Below are positions 1 through 11,734 of a stretch of DNA of 64,000 nt, one piece after another. The notes beneath the pieces are model-generated. The model saw only the letters and a list, made by a program, of their open reading frames with translations, did not search any database and had not been told where the DNA came from. Location of the stretch: NCBI GenBank assembly GCA_013339895.1, contig JABACO010000001.1:6536888-6600887 (forward strand), in the 5' to 3' direction. Position 1 is the stretch's first letter, and the number at the start of each line of letters is the position of its first letter. Origin of the DNA: Ephydatia muelleri. Lineage: Eukaryota; Porifera; Demospongiae; Spongillida; Spongillidae. The position numbers were made by a program, and so were the translations under genes.

Positions 1-1262
1 TCCAAACTCTCTTTTTATATACTAGCAATCATGAGGTGATTCAACCGTTGCTGGTTCATAGTGGCTCGCAGATAGCTCTTCAACGTAGAAAAAAACCGCT
101 CATTCACTGCATTTGTTGCAGGCATCACGAAAATGAGATGGGCAACACGGCAAAGCTGGCCAAAAAAATATCCTTTCTCCAATTGTGAGGGACCATAATT
201 GCGCTATAACATGTTGCAAAGAATACTGGTCCTATTAATCTGAATCAGCAACCTTAAAACTTTCTCCAAATATTTACAGCTGCGTTCGCAACTCAGTTTC
301 ATTGAAGTCATCGCTGTAATTATAAAAGGCTATTATTTCTTTCAACTCTTCAATGTATTCCTTTTTGTTTGCTGCATTTACGAGGACTGTTTCAAGAGTG
401 AAATCCGGGGTGATCAAATCGATCCTTTATGCTGGTTATGGCTAGGTCCATGGCTTCATCGTACAAATATGAATAGTGCTCTTGTACAGAAGGACTTTGG
501 TAACACTGACTGACACCATCATCTAACCGCCTAGAAACCTTTGTCGGGCGAGGTAGTGCACTCTGAGATCTGTGCTAGTCTTTGTTGCAAAATCAAGGAA
601 ATGTTTTGTACTTATCATCTGTCCTCATCCCTTGCAGCGTCTTAACTGTTAACTCGACAATGTGTTGAGCCTCTACTGCGGACATAGACTGGCTCTGCAA
701 CGTGTTACTTAAACTGTCAGTTATATTCAAGAATTGATCACACAATAGGAGACCAAAGAGAAAAGGAAACTTCATTATTTGGCTTTTGACACCTATTATT
801 CGCCCTTTTACATCAGGAGTCAAGCCTCGTTTCTAGACTTTGTTCCCAAAGTTCAATCAATCAAGGCACAGTAATTATTGACGATACTTGTCACTGACGC
901 TCCTCGAACAGTCCATCTCGTAGGACAGAACTTCTTGAGGGTAGCATGAGATATAGAGTTTTCATCCATACGTTGAAGTTCGGCCTGGATTCGTTCAAAT
1001 GCTGCATGCGTCTCTTTTAGGCGAAAAATTTGACTATAGCCTGGTGATTTCATACGCAGTATCTAATGCATTCGCAGCAGACCTTTGACTGTTTTATAGT
1101 ATCACTGACGGCAAGATTGAGAGCATGTCCATTCTTCTCATCACCACAGATCTGTGCAGCTACGCCTCGTCTGCTTCCACTCATATTTGATGCTCCGTCA
1201 TAGCACTGACCACGACGATCAGTGAGCTTAACATTTAATCTTACAAGGGTATCCTTAACACA
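1..1262 (-). pseudogene. hAT (ZMYM1/TTF-like) transposase, C-terminal part, copy 1
   Basis: Minus-strand remnant of a hAT-superfamily transposase. From right to left it encodes the DUF4371/RNase H-like part (GQCYDGASNMSG near 1180-1210, then HALNLAVSDTIKQS near 1080-1130), a helical stretch (KETHAAFERIQAELQRM, about 960-1020), and near 100-145 the hAT C-terminal dimerisation motif VMPATNAVNERFFS. Frameshifts and stops break it into at least four pieces, and a stop follows soon after the dimerisation motif. It is nearly colinear with the copy at 44590-46520 but stops abruptly at about 1262, where the other copy continues toward its N-terminus. The element may extend left of the window. Dead copy; family assignment rests on the two diagnostic motifs. 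Confidence 0.85.
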
Positions 1263-2469
1263 TATCGCGGTCAAAGGGAATTGACAATTGTTGCGGTTTG
1301 GACATTCGCGTATACTTCCGGAAAACTCCCATAGAAAATGAACGGCTGTTTATAAACTTGATTGTTAATTAATAACGTAATAGGATACGGCTATCGATAT
1401 TGTTTCAGATACGTACGATCTTGATTTAGCTAAAACAACTGCTTTGTATTGAAAATTGTTGTAGTTTTTGTGAAAAAAGCACTTTCCATAGAGATGTATG
1501 GAAAATCAACTTTTTCACACCTAATAAATGTATTCTGCAGCTCATAATTCTTACACCAGTTTAGATTCAGATTTTGTGGGCCCCCAGAATAAGAGATCAT
1601 GCAGTTCTATTATTTTTAGAGATATTAATTTTTTTTAACTAGTATAGATTTCGAATTTTAAATTGTTTTGGGTCACAAGGACTAGGATACAATTAGCGCC
1701 ATCTTGTTGAGTGTTTTTAAAGTAGCTTCCATGGATACGGATACATGGCTAAAATGCAAATTAATTAATTAACTGGGATGTTGGCTTATTGAATGGGTTA
1801 CTTGTCTAGTGCAGCAGCTCGAAAGAATGATGTCATGGGGCCTGTTCAGCGCTGGCAAGGACTACAACATTAGGCGACTGTACCAAGTGAGAGTATTCAT
1901 CCACTTCTTTGTGTGCGCGCGAGATCTGTGTGATTGCGTGTGTCTACATGTAGGCCTACGTGTGTGTGAGTGCGTGTGTGCGTGTGTGTATGTGTGTGCG
2001 CGCGCGCGCGCTCACACACACATACACGCACACGCACTCAAACTATGCATGCAGAGGGAAAAAGAGGAAGGATTCATAGCCATTCGCACAACGCCCGTGA
2101 GCGCGCGCGTTCGTGTGATTGTAACACGTGTGTGTGTGTGTGTGTTTGTGCGTGCGCGCGCGTGTATGTATATATGTATGTATCGATGATCTATTTACAT
2201 CAGTGTGTCTGAGTACACGTATGTATGTGTATATATGCTTGTGTATAAAATTTTGATTTCAAATTGAGCTCATGGGAAATAAAGCTGTCCCGTATGTGTA
2301 GTTAACATTTGAATGCATCAGATGGAGAGAAAATACATCCAGTACGAAAGTGGGAGAGTACCTTTTTATCAGTATAAGGTGATAAGTAGCTCCTGGCAGA
2401 ACACACAAGGTGAATGCCACGAATTCAATAGTGAAGAACTAATTGTTCGTTAAAACCCAGAAAACTATA

Positions 2470-2470
<1 letters not shown>
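1263..2470. other. Gene-free stretch with GT/CA-rich patch
   Basis: No coding region or repeat boundary is recognised. Positions about 1910-2020 and 2095-2165 are interrupted GT/CA and GCGC-rich simple sequence; the open frames over them are low-complexity translations of it. Confidence 0.6.

Positions 2471-2471
<1 letters not shown>

Positions 2472-2512
<41 letters not shown>
2472..2512. repeat. (GT)n microsatellite, about 20 units
   Basis: Uninterrupted GT dinucleotide run. Confidence 0.95.
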
Positions 2513-2515
<3 letters not shown>

Positions 2516-2588
2516 AGAAGTGTGCATACAGCGTGTATGCATGCGCTTGAAGGGACGTAGATAACTTTATAGTTTGGGGGTTAGGCGA

Positions 2589-2614
2589 GGGGGGGGGGGG
2601 GGGGGGGGGGGGGG
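2589..2614. repeat. Poly-G run, 26 nt
   Basis: Homopolymer G tract. Similar runs lie at 3236-3256, 10989-11008, 13089-13118 and 43817-43848. Confidence 0.95.
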
Positions 2615-2915
2615 AGAGATAAATAGGCCTGAAGTCATTGTGTCTAATTCATATCCATATCTAATAGGTTTCTATTCATCATTTTATAGGCATACCCTGA
2701 TACAGAATTTCGTGGGGGCTAATTTTACAGTCCATGTATACATATATGTCACTTTCCGTGAAAGTGAAGAGCGATTTAACTGTAATCTATTTGAAACACC
2801 CTCTCTTTTTAGATGAATGCTGCATGAATAATTAAATGTAGGCCTGCCAGCCTATTGCTGTATAGGGTGGATGGCATACATGTATGTGTGATGCTCTGTT
2901 CATCCTCCTCCCCTC

Positions 2916-3590
<675 letters not shown>

Positions 3591-3595
3591 GCCGG

Positions 3596-4494
3596 CAGTG
3601 GCGGATCCAGGGGGAGGGGGGGGGGGTCCAGGGTCCCCCCCTCGAACCTGAATATGAATATAATTAATGTATAATTAGCGTATGACGCGTCGGATAAATC
3701 GGCGCACGTGAGTTATACATTTCTACGGAAAGTCGAGTGTGCACTCCATGAAGTTGCTAAACAGCTTATTTGTAGTGCTTGTTCATTGGTTAGTGCAACT
3801 GTGAGATACGCAGTTGGCTGGTATTGATACGTAAATCTTGGTAAATGTATTCCAAAATTCTAAGCAAGCAAAAAGGCTGATTGACCATTGCAATGATGGT
3901 AAACTTTAACTGAGTGGCTCAAATAGCAAAGAACCTAAGCGCATGTAACGTACAACTGATGCAAATCTGCGATGAAACACAGCCATTTAAATCCGCAAAA
4001 CTACAATACCCTGGAAACCAGAACATAACGGAGTGGCACGCATTTATTGGTTATGATACATTATAGCCGTTTTTTTTACATGTACAAAACTGGAATGTGT
4101 ACAAAATTTTTTTTTCGCGCGAATGTCATGCTGAATGATAGTGTTCACTGCTTGCAATTGAAGTAGGTCATCTGCCGGAATGGGTAAATGGCTCAAATAG
4201 CGAAGAAAAGCTCATGCATGTAACAACACAGCCAATTTAATCCGTAAAATCACAATAGCCTGGAAACCAGAATGTAACGGCATTTATTGGTGTTGATTGC
4301 ATGCCTTAGTTTCCAATCACCTACATGTACAATCTGTGGAAAAATTGGAATGCGCACCCAAAAAAATTTCACGCGCTTCGCGCGCGCCCCTCCCCTTCAT
4401 CAATTATTCATGTCGGACCCCCCCTCACCAAATTCCTGCGTCCGCCCTGTCAGGCCTAACCTGAATCCCCCCCCCTCGCTGACGCCGGCCACTG
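3596..4494. mobile_element. Probable non-autonomous hAT-like element with G-rich termini
   Basis: The left end reads CAGTGGCGGATCCAGG followed by a G run. The right end, read inverted, starts CAGTGGCCGGCGTCAGCGAG followed by a G run. CAGTGGCG-type ends are typical of hAT-family non-autonomous elements. A second inverted terminus-like sequence (CAGGGCGGACGCAGGAATTT) ends at 4449, so the right end could instead be there or be composite. The interior holds a diverged direct duplication (about 3895-4130 and 4175-4390). No convincing target duplication was found, so the boundaries are tentative. Confidence 0.45.
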
Positions 4495-4576
4495 CCGTAG
4501 TGTGCAGGTATTAGTGTCGTGGTCCATTTGAGATAATAAAGTGATGTCTTCAGTCGCGCTTGCCTACCAGGGTTAG

Positions 4577-4692
4577 TGTAGTGTCTCAGAATAGTATTAA
4601 CATGTATATATCTAACTGAGACAAGAATGACAAATCACCTAGAGCAATCGTATTTATACCACGTTCTACGCATGCGCACTTCCTACACTACA
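4577..4692 (-). repeat. 3' LTR end of gypsy-1 (partial or undefined length)
   Basis: The right edge of the minus-strand 3' LTR is placed at 4692, because CTACA (TGTAG on the minus strand) abuts a minus-strand polypurine tract, TCGGGGGAAGAAG, at 4693-4705. The same arrangement bounds the LTR of gypsy-4. The far end cannot be fixed without the partner LTR; a TG at about 4577 is one candidate. Confidence 0.4.
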
Positions 4693-4705
4693 CTTCTTCC
4701 CCCGA
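4693..4705 (-). other. Polypurine tract of gypsy-1
   Basis: Purine-only run on the minus strand next to the LTR edge; expected primer for plus-strand DNA synthesis. Confidence 0.5.
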
Positions 4706-4868
4706 GTTTTCTTCTTCATACATTATAGCCAAACTCTTCGTGGAAACGCACTGGAGGACGATGTTCTCTTGTGGACTTCCTGCGTTTTTCCACCGGCCGT
4801 TGCGTGTTCAGGCAGTGTTGCCTGATCCTCTTGAGGTGTAGCATCATGTATTGGCTGTTGTTCATGTC

Positions 4869-5580
4869 TCAGATTCGGTGCATTTTCATCTGTAATAATG
4901 TCCTGGTCGTCTGCTGAACCGGCCGGCCCGGTTGCCTGTTAGGAAAGTATTCAGCATCTTCTGCCCCTTGCACATGGGCTTCATCCTGTTCTCTTTCCCG
5001 GAGATGATCAATGTGACGATGCCATAACTGTCCACTAACATAGACTGTATAGGATACACTATTGCGTTGCTTCACGATCACCCCCGGTAGCCAATTTTGT
5101 TGATGGTTTTGTCCTTTTACCCACACAGCTTGTCCAACAGTAAACTCACGTTGCTTTGCATGTTTGTCGTAGGCTATTTTCTGTCTTCTCTGAGACGCCT
5201 GTACTTTCACCTCCGGATTGGGACAGTGTGAAGTATTTGTGATGCATGTTTGTTGCCTCAAAAGGTCAAGTCTACCTCTCAACTGTCTTCCGACCAGAAG
5301 CTCGGCAGGCGATACCCCCGTTGTCGAGTGAGGGGTGTTCCTGTATGAAAATAGAAACTGTTGCAAACGTCGAACAGGATCCTTCTCGTTACCCATAGCG
5401 CTAAAAGCACGTTTGAACGTTTTCACAAAACGCTCTGCTTCACCATTTGAGCTTAGATGGTAAGGCGCCACTCTCACATGTCTGATACCATTCTCGTCGC
5501 AGAATGTCTTGAATTGGTCACTCGTGAATTGAGAACCATTATCTGTCACGATTATTTCCGGAAGGCCAAACCGTGAGAAA
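4869..5580 (-). pseudogene. gypsy-1 integrase, catalytic core and C-terminus
   Basis: Inserts retrotransposon cDNA into the genome. The second catalytic Asp lies in MTDNGSQFTSDQF and the Glu in NGEAERFVKTFKRA, followed by HSTTGVSPAELLVGRQLRGR and the C-terminal domain (REFTVGQAVWVKG). The first Asp (DFAGPFFGKMWLIVVDA) and the H2C2 zinc site lie just upstream in a different frame, so one frameshift near 5560-5600 breaks the protein. No chromodomain is recognisable in the tail. Confidence 0.85.
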
Positions 5581-7254
5581 TTAATGCCGTAATTGTCGTC
5601 CCGCTGTCAGCTGGAACACTTCGGGCCATTTCGTTCTTGCATCAACAACTATGAGCCACATTTTTCCGAAGAATGGACCTGCAAAATCAGCATGCAAACA
5701 CTGCCATGGTTTGGATGGATATTCCCAAGGATGCAAAGGTGCATGTGGTACGTTATCCTTCTGCTGATTACAAGAATCGCAGGTACGCACCATCCGCTCA
5801 ATATCTTCGTCGATTCCTGGCCACCATACGTGCAACCGGGCCAATGATTTCATTCTTACGATCCCTGGATGGCTCTGATGCAATTCCTTCAAGATATGTT
5901 GCCGCATCCCCGGGGGAATCACTGCTTTGATTCCCCACATCAAACAGTTTCCTTCGGTTGATAGCTCCTCTCTTCGATTAAAGTATGGCCGTAGCTGATC
6001 ATCTACTCTGCCTGTCTTGTTCCATCCATCTTTTGTGACCTGTCTCAACAGTGCATCAGACATGGTCCCTCGTTCGATGTCCTTGACTGTTAGTGGGCAT
6101 GCCGCCAACTGCGGTCCGTACAAAGCCAAGATACGATCGCCCCCTTCCTCACCATCAATGGCTTCAGACTCCGTCGATGGATATCTCGACAATCCATCTG
6201 CATTTCCATGCTTCTGCGTTGGCTTATAGACAATGTCGTACTGATATCCCGCTAAGCATAAGGCCCACCTTTGCAGTCGCCCTGCCACAACTGAGGATAT
6301 TCCTGTCTTCGGTCCAAATATTTTGACCAACGGTTGATGATCAGTCACCAGTAAGAATTTTCGACCATAGAGATATTGATGAAATTTCTTCAACCCAAAT
6401 ATGATGCTGAGAACTTCCTTTTCAATTTGCAAATAATTTCGTTCTACCTTCGAAAGTGTTCTTGATGCATAACTTATCGGCCTCTCTGATCGCGACCCGT
6501 CCTTGAAATGGTGTGACAGATCTGCTCCAAGGCCATGAGCTGATGCGTCACAAGCAAGGCTAATTTCTTCAGAAGGATTGTAATGGCACAGTACTTCGGC
6601 CGATCCTAATGCTTGCTTAAGCTGGTTGAAGCTCACCATGCAGGTCACCGTCCACATCCACGGAGTATTTTTCTGCAATAGCTCATTCAATGGTGCACAA
6701 AAATCAGCCACGCTTTGGATAAACTTCCCATAATAATTGACAATCCCTAGGAATGATCTCAACTCTTTGACGTTAAGGGGAATCGGTGCTTTCTGTATTA
6801 CTTCTATCTTCTTTGGGCTTGTGCAAATTCCGTTCCTTGAAATCACGTGACCTAGATATTCAACTGATTCTTTGAGAAATTTGCACTTTGTCAAACGCAA
6901 CCGCAAACCAAACTCTTTTAGTCTACCAAAAACTCGTTCAAGATTCTTGAGATGTTCGTCTATTTCCTTTCCGGTGACCAATATGTCATCCTGATAACAC
7001 ACTACGCCAGGTAATCCTTGCAGAATAGTGTCCATCGCTCTCTGAAACAAGGCAGGGGCCGAACTAACACCAAAGGGTAATCGCTTGTACCTGAACAAAC
7101 CCCTGTGCGTGTTGACAACTAAATACTTCCGTGAACCCTCATCTAATTCCATTTGCAAAAACGCCTCACTAAGGTCTAAAATGGTGAACCTTTCTCCTCC
7201 CTGTAAATTTGCATACAATTCGTCAATCTTTGGAAGAGGATACTGCTCATGCAA
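5581..7254 (-). pseudogene. gypsy-1 pol: reverse transcriptase, RNase H, integrase zinc domain
   Basis: Longest open frame of the element, about 557 codons. Reverse transcriptase shows FTILDLSEAFLQMELDE and the catalytic box CYQDDIL (YQDD). RNase H shows SLACDASAHGLGADL and VTDHQPLV. The integrase zinc domain shows HQSHPGIVRMKSLARLHVWW and CDSCNQQ, ending in the first integrase Asp (ADFAGPFF). The N-terminal RT fingers are in a separate frame upstream (7247-7549), so at least two frameshifts inactivate the polyprotein. Confidence 0.9.
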
Positions 7255-7549
7255 TATCCAAAAATTGGTTGACCGTGACTTTGAAGTCGCCGCACATCCT
7301 TACATCCCCATTGTTCTTGATTACTGGTACAATTGGTGCAGCCCATTCAGAGTGCGAAATAGGCTCTATTACACCTATGGCTACCAGGCGCTCTAACTCT
7401 TGTTCCACCCGTTCTCTCAGTGCGTAGGCAACAGGCCTTGGTTTGAAAAACTTCGGTGTTGCCTCGCTTTGCACTCTTATAGTGGCCTTTAGATCTTTTA
7501 TCTTCCCTAATTGTTGTTTGAATATGACATCATACCTCTTCAAGAGTTC
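7247..7549 (-). pseudogene. gypsy-1 reverse transcriptase, N-terminal fingers
   Basis: Encodes the start of RT: FKPRPVAYALRERVEQELER, IEPISHSEWAAPIVPVIKNN and VRMCGDFKVTVNQ. It is cut at 7549 by the Ginger-like insertion and frameshifted at about 7250 from the rest of pol. The first codons right of 7549 belong to the inserted element's terminus and mimic RT sequence by chance. Confidence 0.85.
7546..7549. repeat. Target duplication GTTC, left
   Basis: Pairs with GTTC at 8907-8910. Collapsing the two restores the gypsy-1 linker reading ALDELLKRYDVIF on the minus strand. Confidence 0.7.
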
Positions 7550-8906
7550 TGTTAGTTCCGCCAAAAATTTTGGTCCTAGGAACAAAATTTTCTGGAAAAA
7601 TTAGTCCGGGTGGGCCAATTTTGCCTGAAAATTTTGATCCGTGTCCGAAAATTTTAGTCCTACTCTTTGCTTGCGCCTGCGCGTTCTCTTACACGTATCG
7701 AATCAAGGTGTTGTAAAGTCTTCAGAAAGCTGCTAGGATGGAAGGATCTTCGGATGTTGAGGATGATCTTGTTGGCAAAGTGTTCGAGTATCTTCTCAGT
7801 GGCAAATATTGCGATGGAGCGCGTCAAAGGAAAGAAAGCGGACGATACGGAAAAAAAGCTTTGAAGTTTTCAGTGTCGAGTAGTAGAGATCTATTCTACA
7901 GGCAAAAAAGGAAGGGCAAGGCATGTAGTGTAAATATGTGCAGCAGTTGTAAACATTTTATATGGAATCCCTTTCTGGTCAACACTCAGGTGGACTGGGC
8001 CTTCAGTTACAGATGGGGGATGATGTGGCAGACAAAGCAGACATAGTGTGAGCCATGTATGATGTGACAAGTACCCTAAGTTCTGCATGATCCTCTTGAC
8101 ATCCAGTTATTTCTTGAGCCACAGCTCTAAAAAGCAATTCCCATCACCTTTAATGCGACCACGTATATACTATATAGGAGCTTGGTCCAGAGCAATATCC
8201 AAAGGTTTTTCATTGTGATCACGATTCCCTTTGACAAATTGAAGTCCTAAGACACTGCACATATTATTTGCCAATCTCTGCAAACTGGCAAGTACAATAG
8301 TATGATTGGATATCTCTATAATTGATCCATCTGCACTATTGTCTGCTTTGTCGCCACTGAACGGGGTGTTTGTGCAGCATCATCCCCCATCTCATCTGCA
8401 CAATCCTGCTCAGCTGTCTTGTTACCTGACATCATCTGAAACAATGGGACGGTACTTGCGAACAACGAAGATGGATCAACAGAAAGTGTGGGCAACAGAA
8501 ATTGAAATATATGGTACTGCCAATTTGCTTGGCACAACGATTTTTGTATATTGTCCTTCAGGCACCAGCAACAAATGGTTGAGATTTGCACCAAAAGAAT
8601 GCCATGATGACAACAGTCATGCACGAGAGTGCCTTTATCTATGCAACTTTTCTGAGCACTTTGAAACTGTGAAGCGTATGCAACATATTGACCATTCAGA
8701 TTAATTAAACTTTATTGCGTGAAGATAAAAACCTGTAGTGTAAATCATCACAATAGAATGGGATGGGGGACCAAAATTTGTAGAGCGGACCATTATTTTC
8801 GAAAAAACTGGTCCGGGGGGACCAAAATTTTCAACGAAGAAATTGGTCCCCAGGACCAAAATTACCGCAGGATGAAAATTACCGCGGGACCAAAATTCCA
8901 GTGACA
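7550..8906 (+). mobile_element. Ginger-like integrase transposon remnant with OTU protease, copy 1
   Basis: 1357-bp element inserted in gypsy-1. Ends are TGTTAG at left and TGACA at right, flanked by GTTC at 7546-7549 and 8907-8910. Interior: start exon MEGSSDVEDDLVGKVFEYLL at 7738; an inverted block at about 7922-8397 that, read on the minus strand, holds the OTU catalytic motif GDGNC; then on the plus strand the rest of the OTU domain (MGRYLRTTKMDQQKV, YGTANLLGTTIFVY, and the His-containing EHFETV). Known family fact: Ginger1 transposases carry a C-terminal OTU or Ulp1 protease. The integrase domain is deleted here. It is nearly identical in its outer parts to 62107-63529. Confidence 0.75.
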
Positions 8907-8910
8907 GTTC
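8907..8910. repeat. Target duplication GTTC, right
   Basis: Partner of 7546-7549. Confidence 0.7.
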
Positions 8911-9450
8911 ATCTAATGCAGGTGGGTTTCCTCTGGCGCCGGTCGGTGGACTTTGACCCTGTGAACAAGAAGCAACAATAGCATGCGTTTTACACTCTTG
9001 TACAAATGTGTTCTTCAAAACATCCCATGCTACATCTACTTGTACAAGCCAATTTCTACCAAACAATGGAGCTTCCTCTCCCTCTACAACAACTAAAGGT
9101 AGACTCTTGTGCCGCTGAGAGCCTGCGTTGACGTCAACAGTAGTCTCCCCAATGACGTGTAGTCTAGATCTATGCCCCGAATAAGCTCGTAGGACAATTT
9201 TTCTTTTTGTCAGAGGAGGAGATCCCAGCTTCTCTCGCCATGTCTTTGTGCTGACGAGACTAACACTAGCTCCTGTGTCAAGCTCCATCTTTAGTGGTAT
9301 TCCATTCAACTCCACTTCGATCCACACACGCTTGGTATTAATGCCCTTCAGGACACCGATGTAGTCCAACCTGTACTCTTGTTCCTGGGGCTCTGTCACT
9401 CGATGCGTAGTCTCCTTTTTTGAACCGCTTGACCTGCATGCTCGTGCCAA
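8907..9450 (-). pseudogene. gypsy-1 protease
   Basis: Retroviral-type aspartic protease that would process the Gag-Pol polyprotein. The active-site motif is MELDTGASVSLVS, with the conserved LFGRNWL near the domain end. The frame runs left into the inserted Ginger-like element, so residues encoded below 8907 are not part of the protease. Upstream it overlaps, in another frame, the zinc-knuckle region. Confidence 0.88.
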
Positions 9451-9725
9451 ATGTCCAACACGTTTGCACTTGTGACACTGGGTCCCACGATAAGGGCAAT
9501 TCCATGAATTATGCCCATTCCCCGCACAACGAGTGCACCCTTCCTCCCGGAGGGACGTGCTCTATTGGGTACAGGTTTTCTTACTACGTTGATAGCCGCC
9601 GTCTCCGTTTCTTGCCGCTTTGAGTCTTGGTGTTCCTCCTTGAAGTCTTTGGCCCCCTTTTCCACTGTCTCCATTGCCTGAGATATCTCAAGAGCGCGCT
9701 CAGCTGTTAAATTCGCTTCAGACAA
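9396..9725 (-). pseudogene. gypsy-1 gag, C-terminal part
   Basis: Residues LTAERALEISQAMETVEKGAK match the helical end of gypsy Gag. The nucleocapsid zinc knuckle lies near 9420-9480 but is frameshifted (on the minus strand C-HKC-KRVGHLARAC-like codons). The N-terminal capsid region is absent; similarity stops at about 9745, implying truncation of the 5' end. Confidence 0.7.
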
Positions 9726-9745
9726 AAGACGCTTTTGTATATTAG

Positions 9746-11403
9746 TGGCAATTAATTAATCCTAGAGGGTTGTATGTAGTGTTTGCACTGCAGTCTCTCT
9801 GGTCAGACTCAGATGACATGAATTTAAATCTATTGGTACACTATAATCAAGAATTGGGAGTGATGGAGTCACGGGACTGGAGCATTGTTTTGTCACGTGG
9901 TTGCTGACTGGCGTCTATGGCGACAGAAGCGAAGAGCTTTAAAACAGGTGATTTTATGCTGTCGAAGTGGGAGGAAGAAATTGAAGGAGAAGGAACTGAA
10001 ACACAGTGGTTGCCAGTGCGCTTGGGTAACCATAACGAAGAAAATGGTTCATGGGAGGTGTTTTGGTTAATCAGGAAGATGGTTATATTGATTTATATGC
10101 CATGCATTAAGAATTCCAGAGAAACATGGTGTGCAATGTGGATGTTATGATATCCGGATCAAACCCGGATAATCCGGATACCGGAGTCCGGAATAATTGC
10201 CCACTATCAGCAGTTTGGAGGTCTGATGAATCATTGTGTTGGGCTGACATGATCTGTTATTAGTGCAAATTAGAGCACCACTTCCACTGCCTTTTGGTTA
10301 ATACCCTCTGCAAGGCATCTTGGACATCTTGTGGTACAAATTCTTTACACAGAGATAGAAATATCTCCTCATAGTTGATATAATTCGAACTATATGAAGA
10401 TAAAAGTCTCACAGATCAAATATTAACACTTGAAATGCATACCTGGGATGGATCAATCCCATTGCCAGCCATGACCGAAGCCAAGTGCTTGATGTCTAGG
10501 CAAATCCAAATCAATTACAGTTCATTAATTAATTCAATGCTTACTGAAAATGTTAGTGGAAGCTTTTTCACAATGCAGTCTGCAAACTGCAAGTGTAGAC
10601 AAGGAATGAAAAATTAGACCATCACTTTCTTTAACTTAATATTTTTTTTTTACCTTGCATAGTAATATTCCACAGTCTACAGCATTAGTCTGCCTTATAG
10701 TACAGGCCTAAAGCATGAGTATACCATTGAAGTTTAAAAACAGGTATCCAGCATAATAACATACATTGCACTCTTTAATGGTCCAGGAAGAGATATCAAT
10801 AGGTACTGAATACTGATGGTAGTATTCTTGGGTCAGGAAATTGCTAAATAATGATAAAAGGTCAATTAATGTGTACAAAATAAGCAAGGAACACCTAATG
10901 ATGTGTAATGCATTTCCTTGAATTTCATTGTAAAAAGAATCATATACAGATACTGATCTGTCATGTATGTCAATCACCTGGGTGGGATGGGGGGGGGGGG
11001 GGGGGGGGTAGATGGGAGGGGGGGGGGGAGGAATAACAACTTTGCTCCATAAATTTACCATTTCTATTTATTACCGCAAGAAACCAGTGTTGAGGAATAT
11101 TGCATGGCATTATTATGTTCTTGAAATTAAACATTCTTTTTTCCTAACAATTGAAATGCAAGATAAATTTTAATCCTGTAGTTCTTTAACTCAATACCTT
11201 GAACACTGACTTCTTCACTGTGTAGCTATTTGTAGCAACCATGTTGAAAATAAATGAATTCATACACTTCACTTCCTTACCATCAAAATCATAAATGCTT
11301 ATGTAATGAAACTAGAAACATACTTCTGAATTTTTTATTTTTATTTAGAGACAATAATATATTAATAAACACATAAAACAAACATTTGTAAAAGTTTCTA
11401 AAA
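9746..11403. other. Gene-poor stretch with one short ORF and G-runs
   Basis: A plus-strand ORF at 9917-10150 (77 codons, begins MATEAKSFKTGDFMLSKW) matches no family I recognise and may be a first exon or chance. Positions 10151-10190 hold five CCGGAT/CCGGA motifs in about 40 bp. G-runs lie at 10989-11008 and about 11018-11028. Otherwise AT-rich with no recognisable gene. Confidence 0.4.
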
Positions 11404-11634
11404 TCATACAAAAAACTCTTCATCATCCCCATGCATTGTTCCCATTACTGATGCTGAAAAATGTTCCTCTTCAAGCAAATGCAGATAATAATTTATTATC
11501 TGTTTTGAAGTGCACTGAAATGATCTGTATAATTTATTCACAATTACACTTACATTATCACCTATGCAAGCTCCTTTTATTAGATCTGTAAATTCATGTG
11601 CTGTAATCCAAAATGATCCCTTGTGACCTGTCAT
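11404..11634 (-). pseudogene. Possible Ulp1-like protease segment of Ginger-like element
   Basis: 76-codon frame beginning MTGHKGSFWITAHEFTDL. Its segment CTSKQIINYYLHLLEEEHF resembles the start of Ulp1/C48 proteases (pattern L-D-x-I-I-N-x-Y-L-x-L-L). It lies downstream, in transcription order, of the integrase exons at 11735-12739, where Ginger1 elements are known to encode a Ulp1 or OTU protease. The catalytic His/Asp/Cys are not visible in this frame, so the assignment is weak. Confidence 0.35.
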
Positions 11635-11734
11635 TAAAATGGCTACAGAAGATGAAGGAATTCTAGGTAAGCCATATGCATTGGACTAGAAATGACATCA
11701 TGAGACCACATAGTGATGTGTAGAGTATATCATT

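Larger units (their letters stand above)
4577..9745 (-). mobile_element. Ty3/gypsy retrotransposon gypsy-1, interrupted
   Basis: Minus-strand gypsy element in the order gag zinc knuckle, protease, reverse transcriptase, RNase H, integrase, 3' LTR edge. It is split by a Ginger-like insertion at 7550-8906. The gag N-terminus and 5' LTR are missing beyond about 9745. Removing the insertion and one GTTC target copy joins the protease-RT linker in frame. Confidence 0.85.

Noticed and set aside
7554-7558. AGTTC as a 5-bp target duplication of OTU element copy 1
   Set aside because: It lies inside the element's terminus; comparison with copy 2 shows the true start is TGTTA at 7550 with GTTC duplicated outside, which also restores the host frame.
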